Source: an uncultured Paenibacillus sp.
GTDB lineage: Bacteria > Bacillota > Bacilli > Paenibacillales > Paenibacillaceae
NCBI GenBank assembly: GCA_927443375.1
Contig: CAKMKL010000058.1
Coordinates: forward strand, 1 to 33,498
Direction of reading: 5' to 3'
DNA: 33,498 bases
Position 1 is the first letter of the stretch; the number at the start of each line of letters is the position of its first letter. This document shows, in pieces, positions 22,791 to 30,490 of the stretch. The notes beneath the pieces are model-generated. The model made no database searches. It had not been told where the DNA came from and worked only from the letters and a program-made list of their open reading frames with translations. Position numbers and translations under genes: made by a program.

Positions 22791-24164
22791 ATGAAGAAGA
22801 CCAAAGCAGTTACAAGTCTGGCAGCACTTACGCTAATGGCGGGTTTATTCGCAGGCTGTTCATCGAACAACAACAACGCGGATAATGCAGCAGCAACAAA
22901 TGCAGGAAATACAGGAACAAGCACGGAGGCTACTGCTGCCCCAGAAGGCGATGGGGCTAAGGATATCAAAGGTGATATCACAGTAATCACGCAGCGTACG
23001 GATATCGTTGATACCGTATTCAAAGACTATGCAGCTAAGTTCAATGAGAAGTATCCGAATGTCAAAGTCAACTTCGAGGCGCTGTCCAGCTACGAGGATC
23101 AGATCAAGATCCGCATGAGCACCAATGATTACGGCGATGTTCTGCTGCTGCCTACAAGCGTTGCCATTAAAGATCTTCCGGATTTCTTTGAGCCTCTGGG
23201 CAAAATGTCCGACCTGCAGCAGCAGTATACGGGCCTTGAAGAACGCAGTGTAGACGGCATTTCCTACGGTATTCCAATTACCGTTAACTTCTCCGGTGTG
23301 ATTTACAACAAGCAGGTGTTCAAGGATGCGGGAATTACAGAGGTTCCAAGAACCTTTGAACAGTTCCAGACAGCTCTGCAGAACATCAAAGACAAAACGG
23401 ATGCTGTGCCGCTGTATACGAACTATGCCGCAGGCTGGACGCTGACCCAATGGGAAGCTGATCTAGCGACCGTTGCCGGTGACCGTGATTATGTTAATAT
23501 CGCTCAGGTTGCTTCCGATGACAACTTCGTGCAGGGACAACCGCACTACGACCTGTACAAAGTAATGTACGACGCAGCGAAGAATGGTCTGATTGAAGAA
23601 GACCCTACAACTACCGACTGGGAAACTTCCAAGGCTGACCTGGCTAACGGCAAAATTGGTACGATGATGCTCGGCTCGTGGGCGATCGGCCAAATCAAAG
23701 GACTGGCTACCAATCCTGATGATGTCGGCTTCATGCCTTTCCCTACCAATGCCAGCAAAATCCTTGTACCGCTGTCCGATGACTACAACCTGGGTATCAG
23801 CCTCCACAGCAAAAACAAAGAAGCAGCAAGAGCATGGGTGGACTGGTTCATCAACGAATCCGGCTATCCGACCACTGAAGGCGGCGGTATGAGCCCGGTT
23901 AAAGGCGCTGAGCTTCCGGAAATCCTTAAGCAATTTGAAGGCACGGACGTAACGTTCGACACTATCGCACCAGCTAAAGCCGGCGAAGAAGGCTGGGTGG
24001 ATGCAATCGATAAAGAAGCAGAAATCGGCCTCTGGCAGCCTGACTTCAAGAAAGTCATTATCGAAGCTGCAATCGGCAACCGCAAGGATTCCTATGACGA
24101 TATCATGAAAGACCTGAACGACAAATGGAAAGCGGCAAGAGCTAAGGTTACTGCTGCTAAGTAA
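22791..24164 (+). CDS. ABC importer solute-binding lipoprotein
   Basis: A 457-residue extracellular sugar-binding lipoprotein (family 1). The signal peptide ends in LFAGC with Cys 23 as the lipid-bearing residue, followed by an Asn/Ala/Thr-rich linker. Mature segments include DVLLLPTSVAIKDLPDFFEP, GVIYNKQVFKDAGITEVP and DLNDKWKAA. It is a paralogue of the kinase-linked binding protein at 13155. ATG 22791 follows GAGAGGGG. Two permease genes and a GH130 phosphorylase follow in the same direction, so the ligand is most likely a beta-mannooligosaccharide; that is inference from context. An intercistronic hairpin after the stop may raise its expression above the permeases. Confidence 0.93.
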   Translation: MKKTKAVTSLAALTLMAGLFAGCSSNNNNADNAAATNAGNTGTSTEATAAPEGDGAKDIKGDITVITQRTDIVDTVFKDYAAKFNEKYPNVKVNFEALSSYEDQIKIRMSTNDYGDVLLLPTSVAIKDLPDFFEPLGKMSDLQQQYTGLEERSVDGISYGIPITVNFSGVIYNKQVFKDAGITEVPRTFEQFQTALQNIKDKTDAVPLYTNYAAGWTLTQWEADLATVAGDRDYVNIAQVASDDNFVQGQPHYDLYKVMYDAAKNGLIEEDPTTTDWETSKADLANGKIGTMMLGSWAIGQIKGLATNPDDVGFMPFPTNASKILVPLSDDYNLGISLHSKNKEAARAWVDWFINESGYPTTEGGGMSPVKGAELPEILKQFEGTDVTFDTIAPAKAGEEGWVDAIDKEAEIGLWQPDFKKVIIEAAIGNRKDSYDDIMKDLNDKWKAARAKVTAAK

Positions 24165-24209
24165 TTTACAAAGCAATCATACGCATCATCGTTACATGGA
24201 TTAACGCAG

Positions 24210-24269
24210 AGTGAAGACAGATTCAAGAGAACGGGGAGATGCCATAGCGCATTTTCCCCTTCACTTTTG
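24210..24269 (+). terminator. Intercistronic hairpin (partial terminator) after the binding protein gene
   Basis: AGTGAAG (24210-24216) pairs with CTTCACT (24259-24265) and GGGGAG.ATGC (24233-24242) with GCATTTTCCCC (24249-24259), then TTTTGC. Such structures between binding protein and permease genes usually stabilise upstream mRNA or attenuate downstream expression. Confidence 0.55.
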
Positions 24270-24326
24270 CGGGACTTGGACAGGGTTTGGAGTTATTCGT
24301 ATGTGTTCTTAGGAGGTGTGGAGAGA

Positions 24327-25199
24327 TTGTCCAACTTGAGCTATAAAAATCAGCGGATTTTGATCATTTTTTTATTCTCGTTAGTTCCGGTAGTGCTGCT
24401 GTTGACGTTCTCATATTTACCCGTATTCAAAATGTTCCAGTACAGCTTCACAAGCTGGGACGGCTTCAGCAAAAACATGGAGTACGTCGGATTTGACAAC
24501 TACAAGACGATCTTTACCAAACCGGAGTATTTTGCCGTATTTAAGGTCAGTTTGTATTATTTCTTTGCAACGTTTGTGCAAATGGGGCTGGCCCTGTATT
24601 TTGCGACCATCCTGAGCTTTAATGTTCGTCTGAAGAACTGGTTCAAAGGAATTCTGTTCTTCCCGACGCTGCTCAACGGGGTGGCTATCGGGTTCATCTT
24701 CCTGTTTTTCTTCAAGCCGGAGGGTACGCTCAACACAATGCTTGATCTGGTCGGACTTGGAGCCTGGCAGCAGAAATGGCTGCTGAATCCGCATCTGATC
24801 AATATTTCCCTCGCCTTTGCTTCGGTGTGGAGATATATGGGGATGAACTTCATCATTTTCCTTGGAGCGATTTCTTCGATCGGCAGTGATATTTATGAGG
24901 CTTCGGAAATTGACGGCGCCAACCGCTGGCACCAGTTCAGACATATTATCATTCCAAGCATCAAAAAAATTCTGCAGCTCAATCTGATCCTCGCGGTAAG
25001 CGGAGCGATCGGTGTGTTCGAAATTCCGTACGTCATGACCGGCGGCTCCAATGGCAGCGGTACGTTTGTCATTCAGACCGTCGATGTGGCCTTCAAATAC
25101 AGCAAGCTGGGTCTTGCTTCGGCGATGGCTGTGGTGCTGCTGGGTATCGTTGTTATTGTGACTATTCTGCAGCGTGTGCTGATTAAGGAGGAGAAGTAA
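24327..25199 (+). CDS. ABC sugar transporter permease, first subunit
   Basis: A 290-residue inner-membrane permease of the MalF/LplB-like carbohydrate class, with about six transmembrane helices starting at LIIFLFSLVPVVLLLTF. The cytoplasmic coupling loop EASEIDGANRWHQFRHIIIP (EAA motif) contacts the ATPase. AGGAGG (24311-24316) is 10 nt from TTG 24327 (MSNLSYKNQ), which I take as the start; GTG 24318 is too close to the ribosome binding site, and the open frame back to 24267 has no signal. It pairs with the second permease 3 bp downstream. No ATPase gene is present in the locus. Confidence 0.92.
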   Translation: MSNLSYKNQRILIIFLFSLVPVVLLLTFSYLPVFKMFQYSFTSWDGFSKNMEYVGFDNYKTIFTKPEYFAVFKVSLYYFFATFVQMGLALYFATILSFNVRLKNWFKGILFFPTLLNGVAIGFIFLFFFKPEGTLNTMLDLVGLGAWQQKWLLNPHLINISLAFASVWRYMGMNFIIFLGAISSIGSDIYEASEIDGANRWHQFRHIIIPSIKKILQLNLILAVSGAIGVFEIPYVMTGGSNGSGTFVIQTVDVAFKYSKLGLASAMAVVLLGIVVIVTILQRVLIKEEK

Positions 25200-25202
25200 G
25201 AT

Positions 25203-26036
25203 ATGCATACTTTTAAATACAGCGCAGCTTCTTTCTTCAAATATCTTACCTTAGTCTTAGGCGCGCTTGCCGCACTGATTCCGATTCTGGTCGTCTTTTT
25301 CGCATCGCTCAAGACCAATGCGGAGTACGCCAGTACCGGCCCGCTTACCCTGCCGGAGAATTGGCTGAATTTCAGCAACTATACCAAGGCTTTTGTCGAC
25401 GGCAATATGCTGCTCGGGTTCATGAACACCATTATCATCGTGCTTATTTCCATTGCCGGGGCTACGCTGACCGGATCAATGATGGCCTATATTCTGGCCC
25501 GTTTCAAATTCAAAGGCAGCAAGCTGCTGATGGGCGCTTTTCTGCTGGCAACCCTGATTCCGGGTGTAACCACCCAGGTCGCAACCTTCCAGATCATCAA
25601 CTCGCTGGATTTGTTCAATACGCGCTGGGCGCCGATCCTGATGTATCTCGGTACGGACATTATCGCGGTTTATATTTTCATGCAGTTCCTGGATTCGATT
25701 TCCGAGTCGCTGGATGAATCGGCCATGCTGGACGGCGCATCGTACTGGACGATTTACTGGAGAATTATTTTGCCGCTGCTGAGTCCTGCGATTGTCACGG
25801 TTATTATCGTAAAGGGTGTCAACATTTACAATGACTTTTACACGCCTTTCCTGTATATGCCAAAAAGCAGCCTCCAGGTTATTTCCACTGCACTGTTCAA
25901 ATTTAAAGGCCCTTACGGCTCGCAGTGGGAGGTTATCTGTGCCGCGATTATGATCGCGATTATTCCGACGCTGATTGCCTTCATCGCCTTGCAGAAGTAC
26001 ATCTATAACGGCTTTGCACAAGGCTCGGTAAAATAA
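25203..26036 (+). CDS. ABC sugar transporter permease, second subunit
   Basis: A 277-residue MalG-type permease, about six transmembrane helices, first at LVLGALAALIPILVVFFA. The EAA coupling loop is DESAMLDGASYWTIYWRIILP. ATG 25203 follows the first permease stop by 3 bp, with AAGGAGG inside the end of the upstream gene. A small hairpin (GCAGC-GTAG-GCTGC, 26067-26080) lies between this gene and the following phosphorylase, but no complete terminator, so they probably share a transcript. A shared MsmX/MsmK-type ATPase encoded elsewhere would energise the importer. Confidence 0.93.
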   Translation: MHTFKYSAASFFKYLTLVLGALAALIPILVVFFASLKTNAEYASTGPLTLPENWLNFSNYTKAFVDGNMLLGFMNTIIIVLISIAGATLTGSMMAYILARFKFKGSKLLMGAFLLATLIPGVTTQVATFQIINSLDLFNTRWAPILMYLGTDIIAVYIFMQFLDSISESLDESAMLDGASYWTIYWRIILPLLSPAIVTVIIVKGVNIYNDFYTPFLYMPKSSLQVISTALFKFKGPYGSQWEVICAAIMIAIIPTLIAFIALQKYIYNGFAQGSVK

Positions 26037-26103
26037 AGCTGGTTATTTGATTAGGTAAAATTCACCGCAGCGTAGGCTGCACTATTTTGAGAGGAGCTTA
26101 ACG

Positions 26104-27126
26104 ATGAAAGAAGTACAGCTAATCGGCAATCATCTGCCGAACATTCCCTGGCAGGACAGACCCGCAGGAAATGACAATCCGGTATGGAGACATAATGACA
26201 ACCCGGTCATCAAACGCAATCCGGCCAAAGGCGTGGCGCGGATCTTTAACAGTGCCGTCATTGCCTATGAAGGCAGCTTCCTCGGCGTGTTCCGTGTAGA
26301 GGATAATACTACCCGCCCTCACCTTCGGATGGGCCATAGCGCAGACGGCCTGGAGTGGAAAATCGACGACGAGCCGATTCAGTTTACCGACGAAGAAGGC
26401 AAGCCGTACGCACCGCGTTATGCCTATGACCCCCGTCTTGTGAAAGTTGAAGATACCTATTACATCATCTGGTGTACGGATTTCTACGGTGCAGCCATCG
26501 GGGTAGCCAAAACCCAGGATTTCAAAACGTTCGTTAGCCTGGAAAATCCGTTCCTGCCGTTCAACCGTAATGGCGTATTGTTCCCTAAGAAGCTTAATGG
26601 CAACTTTGTGATGCTGTCCCGTCCGAGCGACAGTGGTCATACCCCGTTCGGTGATGTATTCCTGAGTGAAAGCCCTGATTTCGTCTATTGGGGCAAACAC
26701 CGCCACGTCATGTCCAAAGGCGGTCAAGGCTGGTGGCAAAGTACGAAGATCGGCGGCGGTCCGGCACCGATTGAGACTACCGAAGGCTGGCTGATGTTCT
26801 ATCACGGCGTAACCACAACCTGCAACGGCCTTGTGTATAGCATGGGTGCGGTGATTCTCGATAAAGACGAGCCGTCCAGAGTTAAATACCGCTCCAGAAA
26901 CTTCGTGCTTACACCGGAAGAATGGTATGAGGAAAGAGGCTTCGTTAACAATGTGCTGTTCCCTTGTGCAGCACTAACTGACGCCGAAACCGGCCGCATC
27001 GCCATCTACTACGGCGCTGCAGACACCTATGTAGGCGTGGCTTACACCACCGTACAGGAAATCGTTAATTATGTCATCGAAACCCATGAAGAGGTTGGCG
27101 ACGACGCGGGTCCCGGCAAGATCTAG
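26104..27126 (+). CDS. GH130 beta-mannoside phosphorylase, likely beta-1,4-mannooligosaccharide phosphorylase
   Basis: A 340-residue GH130 phosphorylase without signal peptide. It is shorter than, and only distantly similar to, the mannosylglucose phosphorylase at 18080, and resembles subfamily 2 (RaMP2-like), which releases mannose 1-phosphate from the non-reducing end of mannooligosaccharides (EC 2.4.1.319). Visible: NPVIKRNPAKGVARIFNSAV, FRVEDNTTRPHLRMGHS, RYAYDPRLV with proton-donor candidate Asp 109, GWWQSTKIGGGPAPI, WLMFYHGVT and the final IYYGAADTYVGVAYTT. ATG 26104 follows GAGAGGAG by 8 nt. A terminator follows. Beta-1,4-mannosyl-GlcNAc is an alternative substrate for this subfamily, but the mannan enzymes nearby favour mannooligosaccharides. 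Confidence 0.87.
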   Translation: MKEVQLIGNHLPNIPWQDRPAGNDNPVWRHNDNPVIKRNPAKGVARIFNSAVIAYEGSFLGVFRVEDNTTRPHLRMGHSADGLEWKIDDEPIQFTDEEGKPYAPRYAYDPRLVKVEDTYYIIWCTDFYGAAIGVAKTQDFKTFVSLENPFLPFNRNGVLFPKKLNGNFVMLSRPSDSGHTPFGDVFLSESPDFVYWGKHRHVMSKGGQGWWQSTKIGGGPAPIETTEGWLMFYHGVTTTCNGLVYSMGAVILDKDEPSRVKYRSRNFVLTPEEWYEERGFVNNVLFPCAALTDAETGRIAIYYGAADTYVGVAYTTVQEIVNYVIETHEEVGDDAGPGKI

Positions 27127-27168
27127 GACCGCATAGCTATTGCCCGCAGCCGAGTTGCTGCACAGAGC

Positions 27169-27193
27169 GAAAACCCATTTACAATGGGTTTTT
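27169..27193. terminator. Terminator after the second GH130 gene
   Basis: AAAACCCATT (27170-27179) pairs with AATGGGTTTT (27183-27192) with a 3-nt loop and T-rich tail; the A tract on the left would let it act in both directions. It separates the importer operon from the esterase, which may then rely on readthrough. Confidence 0.85.
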
Positions 27194-27262
27194 CGTTCTG
27201 TTCATCTTCCAAGCTTCATCTCTCATTTGCCTAATCTAAAATTAACCCTAAGGAGAATTATC

Positions 27263-28222
27263 ATGAACGAACGATCCCTGCCCCAATTACAAGCCTATAG
27301 AGGCATCAGCCCCAAGCCGGCTGATTTCGACCAGTACTGGGAACGCGCGCTGAATGAGCTGGATGCCCAGCCACTGGATTATGAACTGGTCCCGGCCGAA
27401 TTTACGAGCGAGCTGGCTGAATGTTTTCATCTGTATTTTAGAGGCGTAGGCGGAGCCAGAGTGCATTGTAAATATGTAAGAGCGAAGAAGGCTGCCGTTG
27501 AGAAGGGGCCTGGAGTGGTCATGTTCCACGGTTACTCTTGCGACAGCGGTGACTGGCTGGAGAAGGTTGCTTATGCCGCTCACGGATTCAGTGTGCTGGC
27601 AATGGATTGCCGCGGCCAGGGCGGACTGTCCGAAGATAATCTGACAGTTCAGGGGACCACCATCCGCGGACATATTATCCGGGGGATTGATGACCCTGAT
27701 CCGGACAACCTGTATTACCGCAATGTATTTCTTGATACCGTACAGACGGCGCGTATTCTGATGGCGATGCCGGAGGTGGATCCGGCACGTGTCGGAGCAT
27801 CCGGACTGTCACAAGGAGGCGGACTTACAGTAGCCTGCGCTTCCCTGGAGCCCCGGATTGCGGTCGCTGTCCCGGTCTATCCATTTCTTTCCGATTACAA
27901 GCGGGCTTGGGAAGCGAATATTACAACCTCTGCTTATGAGGAAATTAACTATTATTTCCGCTTCTTTGACCCGCATCATCTGCGGGAGGATGAGATTTTT
28001 AACCGCCTCGGGTATATTGATATTCAGAATTTGGCAGACCGGATACAAGGCAAGGTGCTATGGGTGACCGGACTCGTGGATACGATCTGTCCGCCTTCGA
28101 CACAATTCGCTGCGTACAACAAAATCACAGCACCGAAAGACCTAATGGTATATCATGAATACGGTCATGAGTATCTGCCTTATCTTGCAGACCGGATGCT
28201 TCAGATGCTCATGACCTTGTAA
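27263..28222 (+). CDS. CE7 family acetyl esterase (acetyl xylan esterase/cephalosporin C deacetylase type)
   Basis: A 319-residue cytoplasmic alpha/beta hydrolase of carbohydrate esterase family 7, which removes acetyl groups from short acetylated oligosaccharides. Catalytic triad candidates: Ser 183 in ASGLSQGGG, Asp 273 in [10 protein letters not shown], His 302 in YGHEYL, at spacings normal for CE7; also [16 protein letters not shown] and [11 protein letters not shown]. No signal peptide. ATG 27263 follows AAGGAG by 7 nt; the open frame back to 27140 crosses the terminator and is not used. In this locus the likely job is removing acetyl groups from imported mannan oligosaccharides, which block GH130 enzymes; that is inference. 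A chemoreceptor gene begins 25 bp downstream. Confidence 0.92.
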   Translation: MNERSLPQLQAYRGISPKPADFDQYWERALNELDAQPLDYELVPAEFTSELAECFHLYFRGVGGARVHCKYVRAKKAAVEKGPGVVMFHGYSCDSGDWLEKVAYAAHGFSVLAMDCRGQGGLSEDNLTVQGTTIRGHIIRGIDDPDPDNLYYRNVFLDTVQTARILMAMPEVDPARVGASGLSQGGGLTVACASLEPRIAVAVPVYPFLSDYKRAWEANITTSAYEEINYYFRFFDPHHLREDEIFNRLGYIDIQNLADRIQGKVLWVTGLVDTICPPSTQFAAYNKITAPKDLMVYHEYGHEYLPYLADRMLQMLMTL

Positions 28223-28247
28223 CGGGATTAACCCTTACAGGATTAAT

Positions 28248-30335
28248 GTGAATCTGGCGGTGAGTTTTTTGAGTAAATCAAGAGCAAGCGGTAAAGGGTT
28301 AACCTGGCTGCGCCCCTCCAAGTCGATAGGGATGCGGCTTTTTTTGGTGTTTTTTATTACAACGATGGGAATTGTGCTGTCACTCGGCTACACTTCTTAT
28401 TCCGTAGCCAAACAGACGATAGAGAACAATGCATTGTTAGCTAATGAGCAGACAGTGAAGCAGACAGCAGAGAAGCTGGATGTAATTTTGCTGCGTTTTG
28501 AAGACAGGCTGGGAGAGCTGTTCTACAACAAGACTATTCGGCAGGCTGTGGAGTCAGGTTCTGCATCCGGTGCAGACCAAGAGGAACGCCAGGCCGAAGC
28601 CGGGCGGATCCAGGCTGAACTGGACAGCTGGCTGGAAGCAGCTGGTAATATACAAGCAGTTTATCTCGTCCCCCGGAATGAGAGTCTTGCTGCCTCTGCG
28701 GCAGGGGCTGCGGATAGTGCTTTTATGGAGGGGATCCGGGACAACACCTGGTTTAAGCAACTGCAGGAGAAGCCTCAGAGTCTATGGATTACTCAGGGGC
28801 TGAAGCAGGGAGAGGCTGATGGTGTCGTCCGTTTTGCCCAATCGGTGTCCGTTGATCCCGGCAAGGCGGACTATGTGGCGATTTGTGATATCCGGACGAT
28901 AGAATTGGAAGGCCAGCTCAGCAAGGTTAGTCTCGGGATGGATTCCTACATTCAGCTGCTGACTGGCAAAGATGAATTGATTGCTACTTCCCAGCATCAG
29001 GAGGCGGATTCTTATCTGCGTCTGGGCGGAACCCTGTTCAAAGGGGTAAGCCAAGCTTCAGGCTCTTTGCCAACCAAGGATGAAGAAGGCAAATCGATTC
29101 TGGCGGTGTATGGAACACTGGCGAGTTCAGGCTGGAGACTGCTGGGTGTGGTCCCTTCCGAGAATCTGACCAAGGATGCAGGACGTATTCTGAATACGAC
29201 GTACATTGCCGTTGCTGCTGCAGCGCTTATTGCCGTTCTAATCGGTCTCTGGATGGTACGGATGGTCTCAAGTCCTCTGGTCCGGCTTAAAAATCTGATG
29301 TTTCATGGTGCGGAAGGAGATCTGCGGGTACGTACCCAAGTGACTTCCCGGGACGAGATTGGCCAGTTGTCCGGTTCGTTCAATATTATGATGGAGCGCA
29401 TTAATGAACTGGTTGTACATACGAATGAGACAGCCCGTGAAGTGCTTGAGACTGCGGATGCCCTGGGAAGCGCATCACGTAAGACCGCCTCAGCGGCAAA
29501 GGATATTGCCTCGGCAACAGAGGAGATTGCCGGCGGCGCAGGAAGCTTAGCCCTGGAAGCAGACCGGGGAAATGAAATGACGGAGCAAATCTCCGGACGG
29601 ATGAGCAACGTCATTGCTGCTGCTCATGAGATGAGCAGTACAGCGCATAGTGTTGGACGATCCAGTGAAGAAGGCGTGGTTAAGCTGCAGGAGCTGCTGG
29701 ACCGAACAGAGGGTACAGGAGAGATGACAGGCCGCCTTGTTATAAAAGTGAATGAGCTCAAGGAAACGACCTCCTCGGTGATTAAGGTTCTGGAGGTCAT
29801 GCAGAACATTACACAGCAGACCAATATATTATCACTCAACGCAACCATTGAAGCTGCCCGGGCAGGTGAAGCAGGCAGCGGCTTCATGGTCGTGGCGGAC
29901 GAAATCCGCCAGCTGGCTGAGCAGTCCAAACAATCCATCGCCATGGTTGCCGAAATTACCGATACCATTATGAAGGATATGAATGAGACCGTAGCGGCTC
30001 TGTCGGAAGTGGCGCCGCTCTTCCAGGAGCAGAGGGCTTCTGTGCAGGATACGAGCGAAATCTTCGTTTCTGTACAAGGACAGATGGATCGATTCATTAA
30101 CAAGCTTGATTCTGTGTCCGATTCCATTGAGGGATTGAACCAGTCACAGAGGGTGCTGTCGGAGACGATTAGCAATGTCAGCTCCTTTGCCGAGGAATCC
30201 TCAGCAGCCTCCGAAGAGGTTGCTTCGCTTAGCGGTGAGCAGCAGAATGTAAGTGATCAACTGGTCGAATTGTCCTCCAAGCTGGAGAATGCCTCGCTGA
30301 TCCTTAAAGAACGATTGTCTAAATTTAGAATGTAG
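28248..30335 (+). CDS. Methyl-accepting chemotaxis protein, second copy in the locus
   Basis: A 695-residue transmembrane chemoreceptor: short N terminus, first helix about 28-47, extracellular Cache-like sensor of about 265 residues, second helix about 316-338, HAMP (to about 393), and a signalling domain with tip [20 protein letters not shown]. It is closely similar to the receptor at 8784 in HAMP and signalling parts (e.g. [28 protein letters not shown]) and less so in the sensor; it lacks the long basic N-terminal tail. The start is GTG 28248 behind AGGA, a weak site; GTG 28260 is an alternative. It sits 25 bp after the esterase stop with no terminator, so it is probably transcribed with it. 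A UUCG-capped terminator follows. Confidence 0.9.
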   Translation: MNLAVSFLSKSRASGKGLTWLRPSKSIGMRLFLVFFITTMGIVLSLGYTSYSVAKQTIENNALLANEQTVKQTAEKLDVILLRFEDRLGELFYNKTIRQAVESGSASGADQEERQAEAGRIQAELDSWLEAAGNIQAVYLVPRNESLAASAAGAADSAFMEGIRDNTWFKQLQEKPQSLWITQGLKQGEADGVVRFAQSVSVDPGKADYVAICDIRTIELEGQLSKVSLGMDSYIQLLTGKDELIATSQHQEADSYLRLGGTLFKGVSQASGSLPTKDEEGKSILAVYGTLASSGWRLLGVVPSENLTKDAGRILNTTYIAVAAAALIAVLIGLWMVRMVSSPLVRLKNLMFHGAEGDLRVRTQVTSRDEIGQLSGSFNIMMERINELVVHTNETAREVLETADALGSASRKTASAAKDIASATEEIAGGAGSLALEADRGNEMTEQISGRMSNVIAAAHEMSSTAHSVGRSSEEGVVKLQELLDRTEGTGEMTGRLVIKVNELKETTSSVIKVLEVMQNITQQTNILSLNATIEAARAGEAGSGFMVVADEIRQLAEQSKQSIAMVAEITDTIMKDMNETVAALSEVAPLFQEQRASVQDTSEIFVSVQGQMDRFINKLDSVSDSIEGLNQSQRVLSETISNVSSFAEESSAASEEVASLSGEQQNVSDQLVELSSKLENASLILKERLSKFRM

Positions 30336-30355
30336 CTCTGATTAACGAATATTAG

Positions 30356-30388
30356 CCGCTCTTTCCTTCGGGACAGGGCGGATTTTTT
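30356..30388 (+). terminator. UUCG-loop terminator after the second chemoreceptor
   Basis: CCGCTCTTTCC (30356-30366) pairs with GGACAGGGCGG (30371-30381) with one mismatch around TTCG, followed by ATTTTTTAT. It ends the mannan locus. Confidence 0.85.
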
Positions 30389-30490
30389 ATATTCATGCAT
30401 TACATCCATGTAATTATTCTGTAAGGTGGGCATAATAAATGCCATGAGTCTTGACCAGCCTATGTACCCGCAAATTCAGGAGGAATGGCA

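Noticed and set aside
23463..24176. 237-codon minus-strand open frame opposite the binding protein gene
   Set aside because: Shadow of a well-supported lipoprotein gene with signal peptide on the plus strand.
8784..30335. Composite transposon or integrative element
   Set aside because: No transposase, integrase, terminal repeats or tRNA attachment site is visible; the repeated chemoreceptors are ordinary paralogues.
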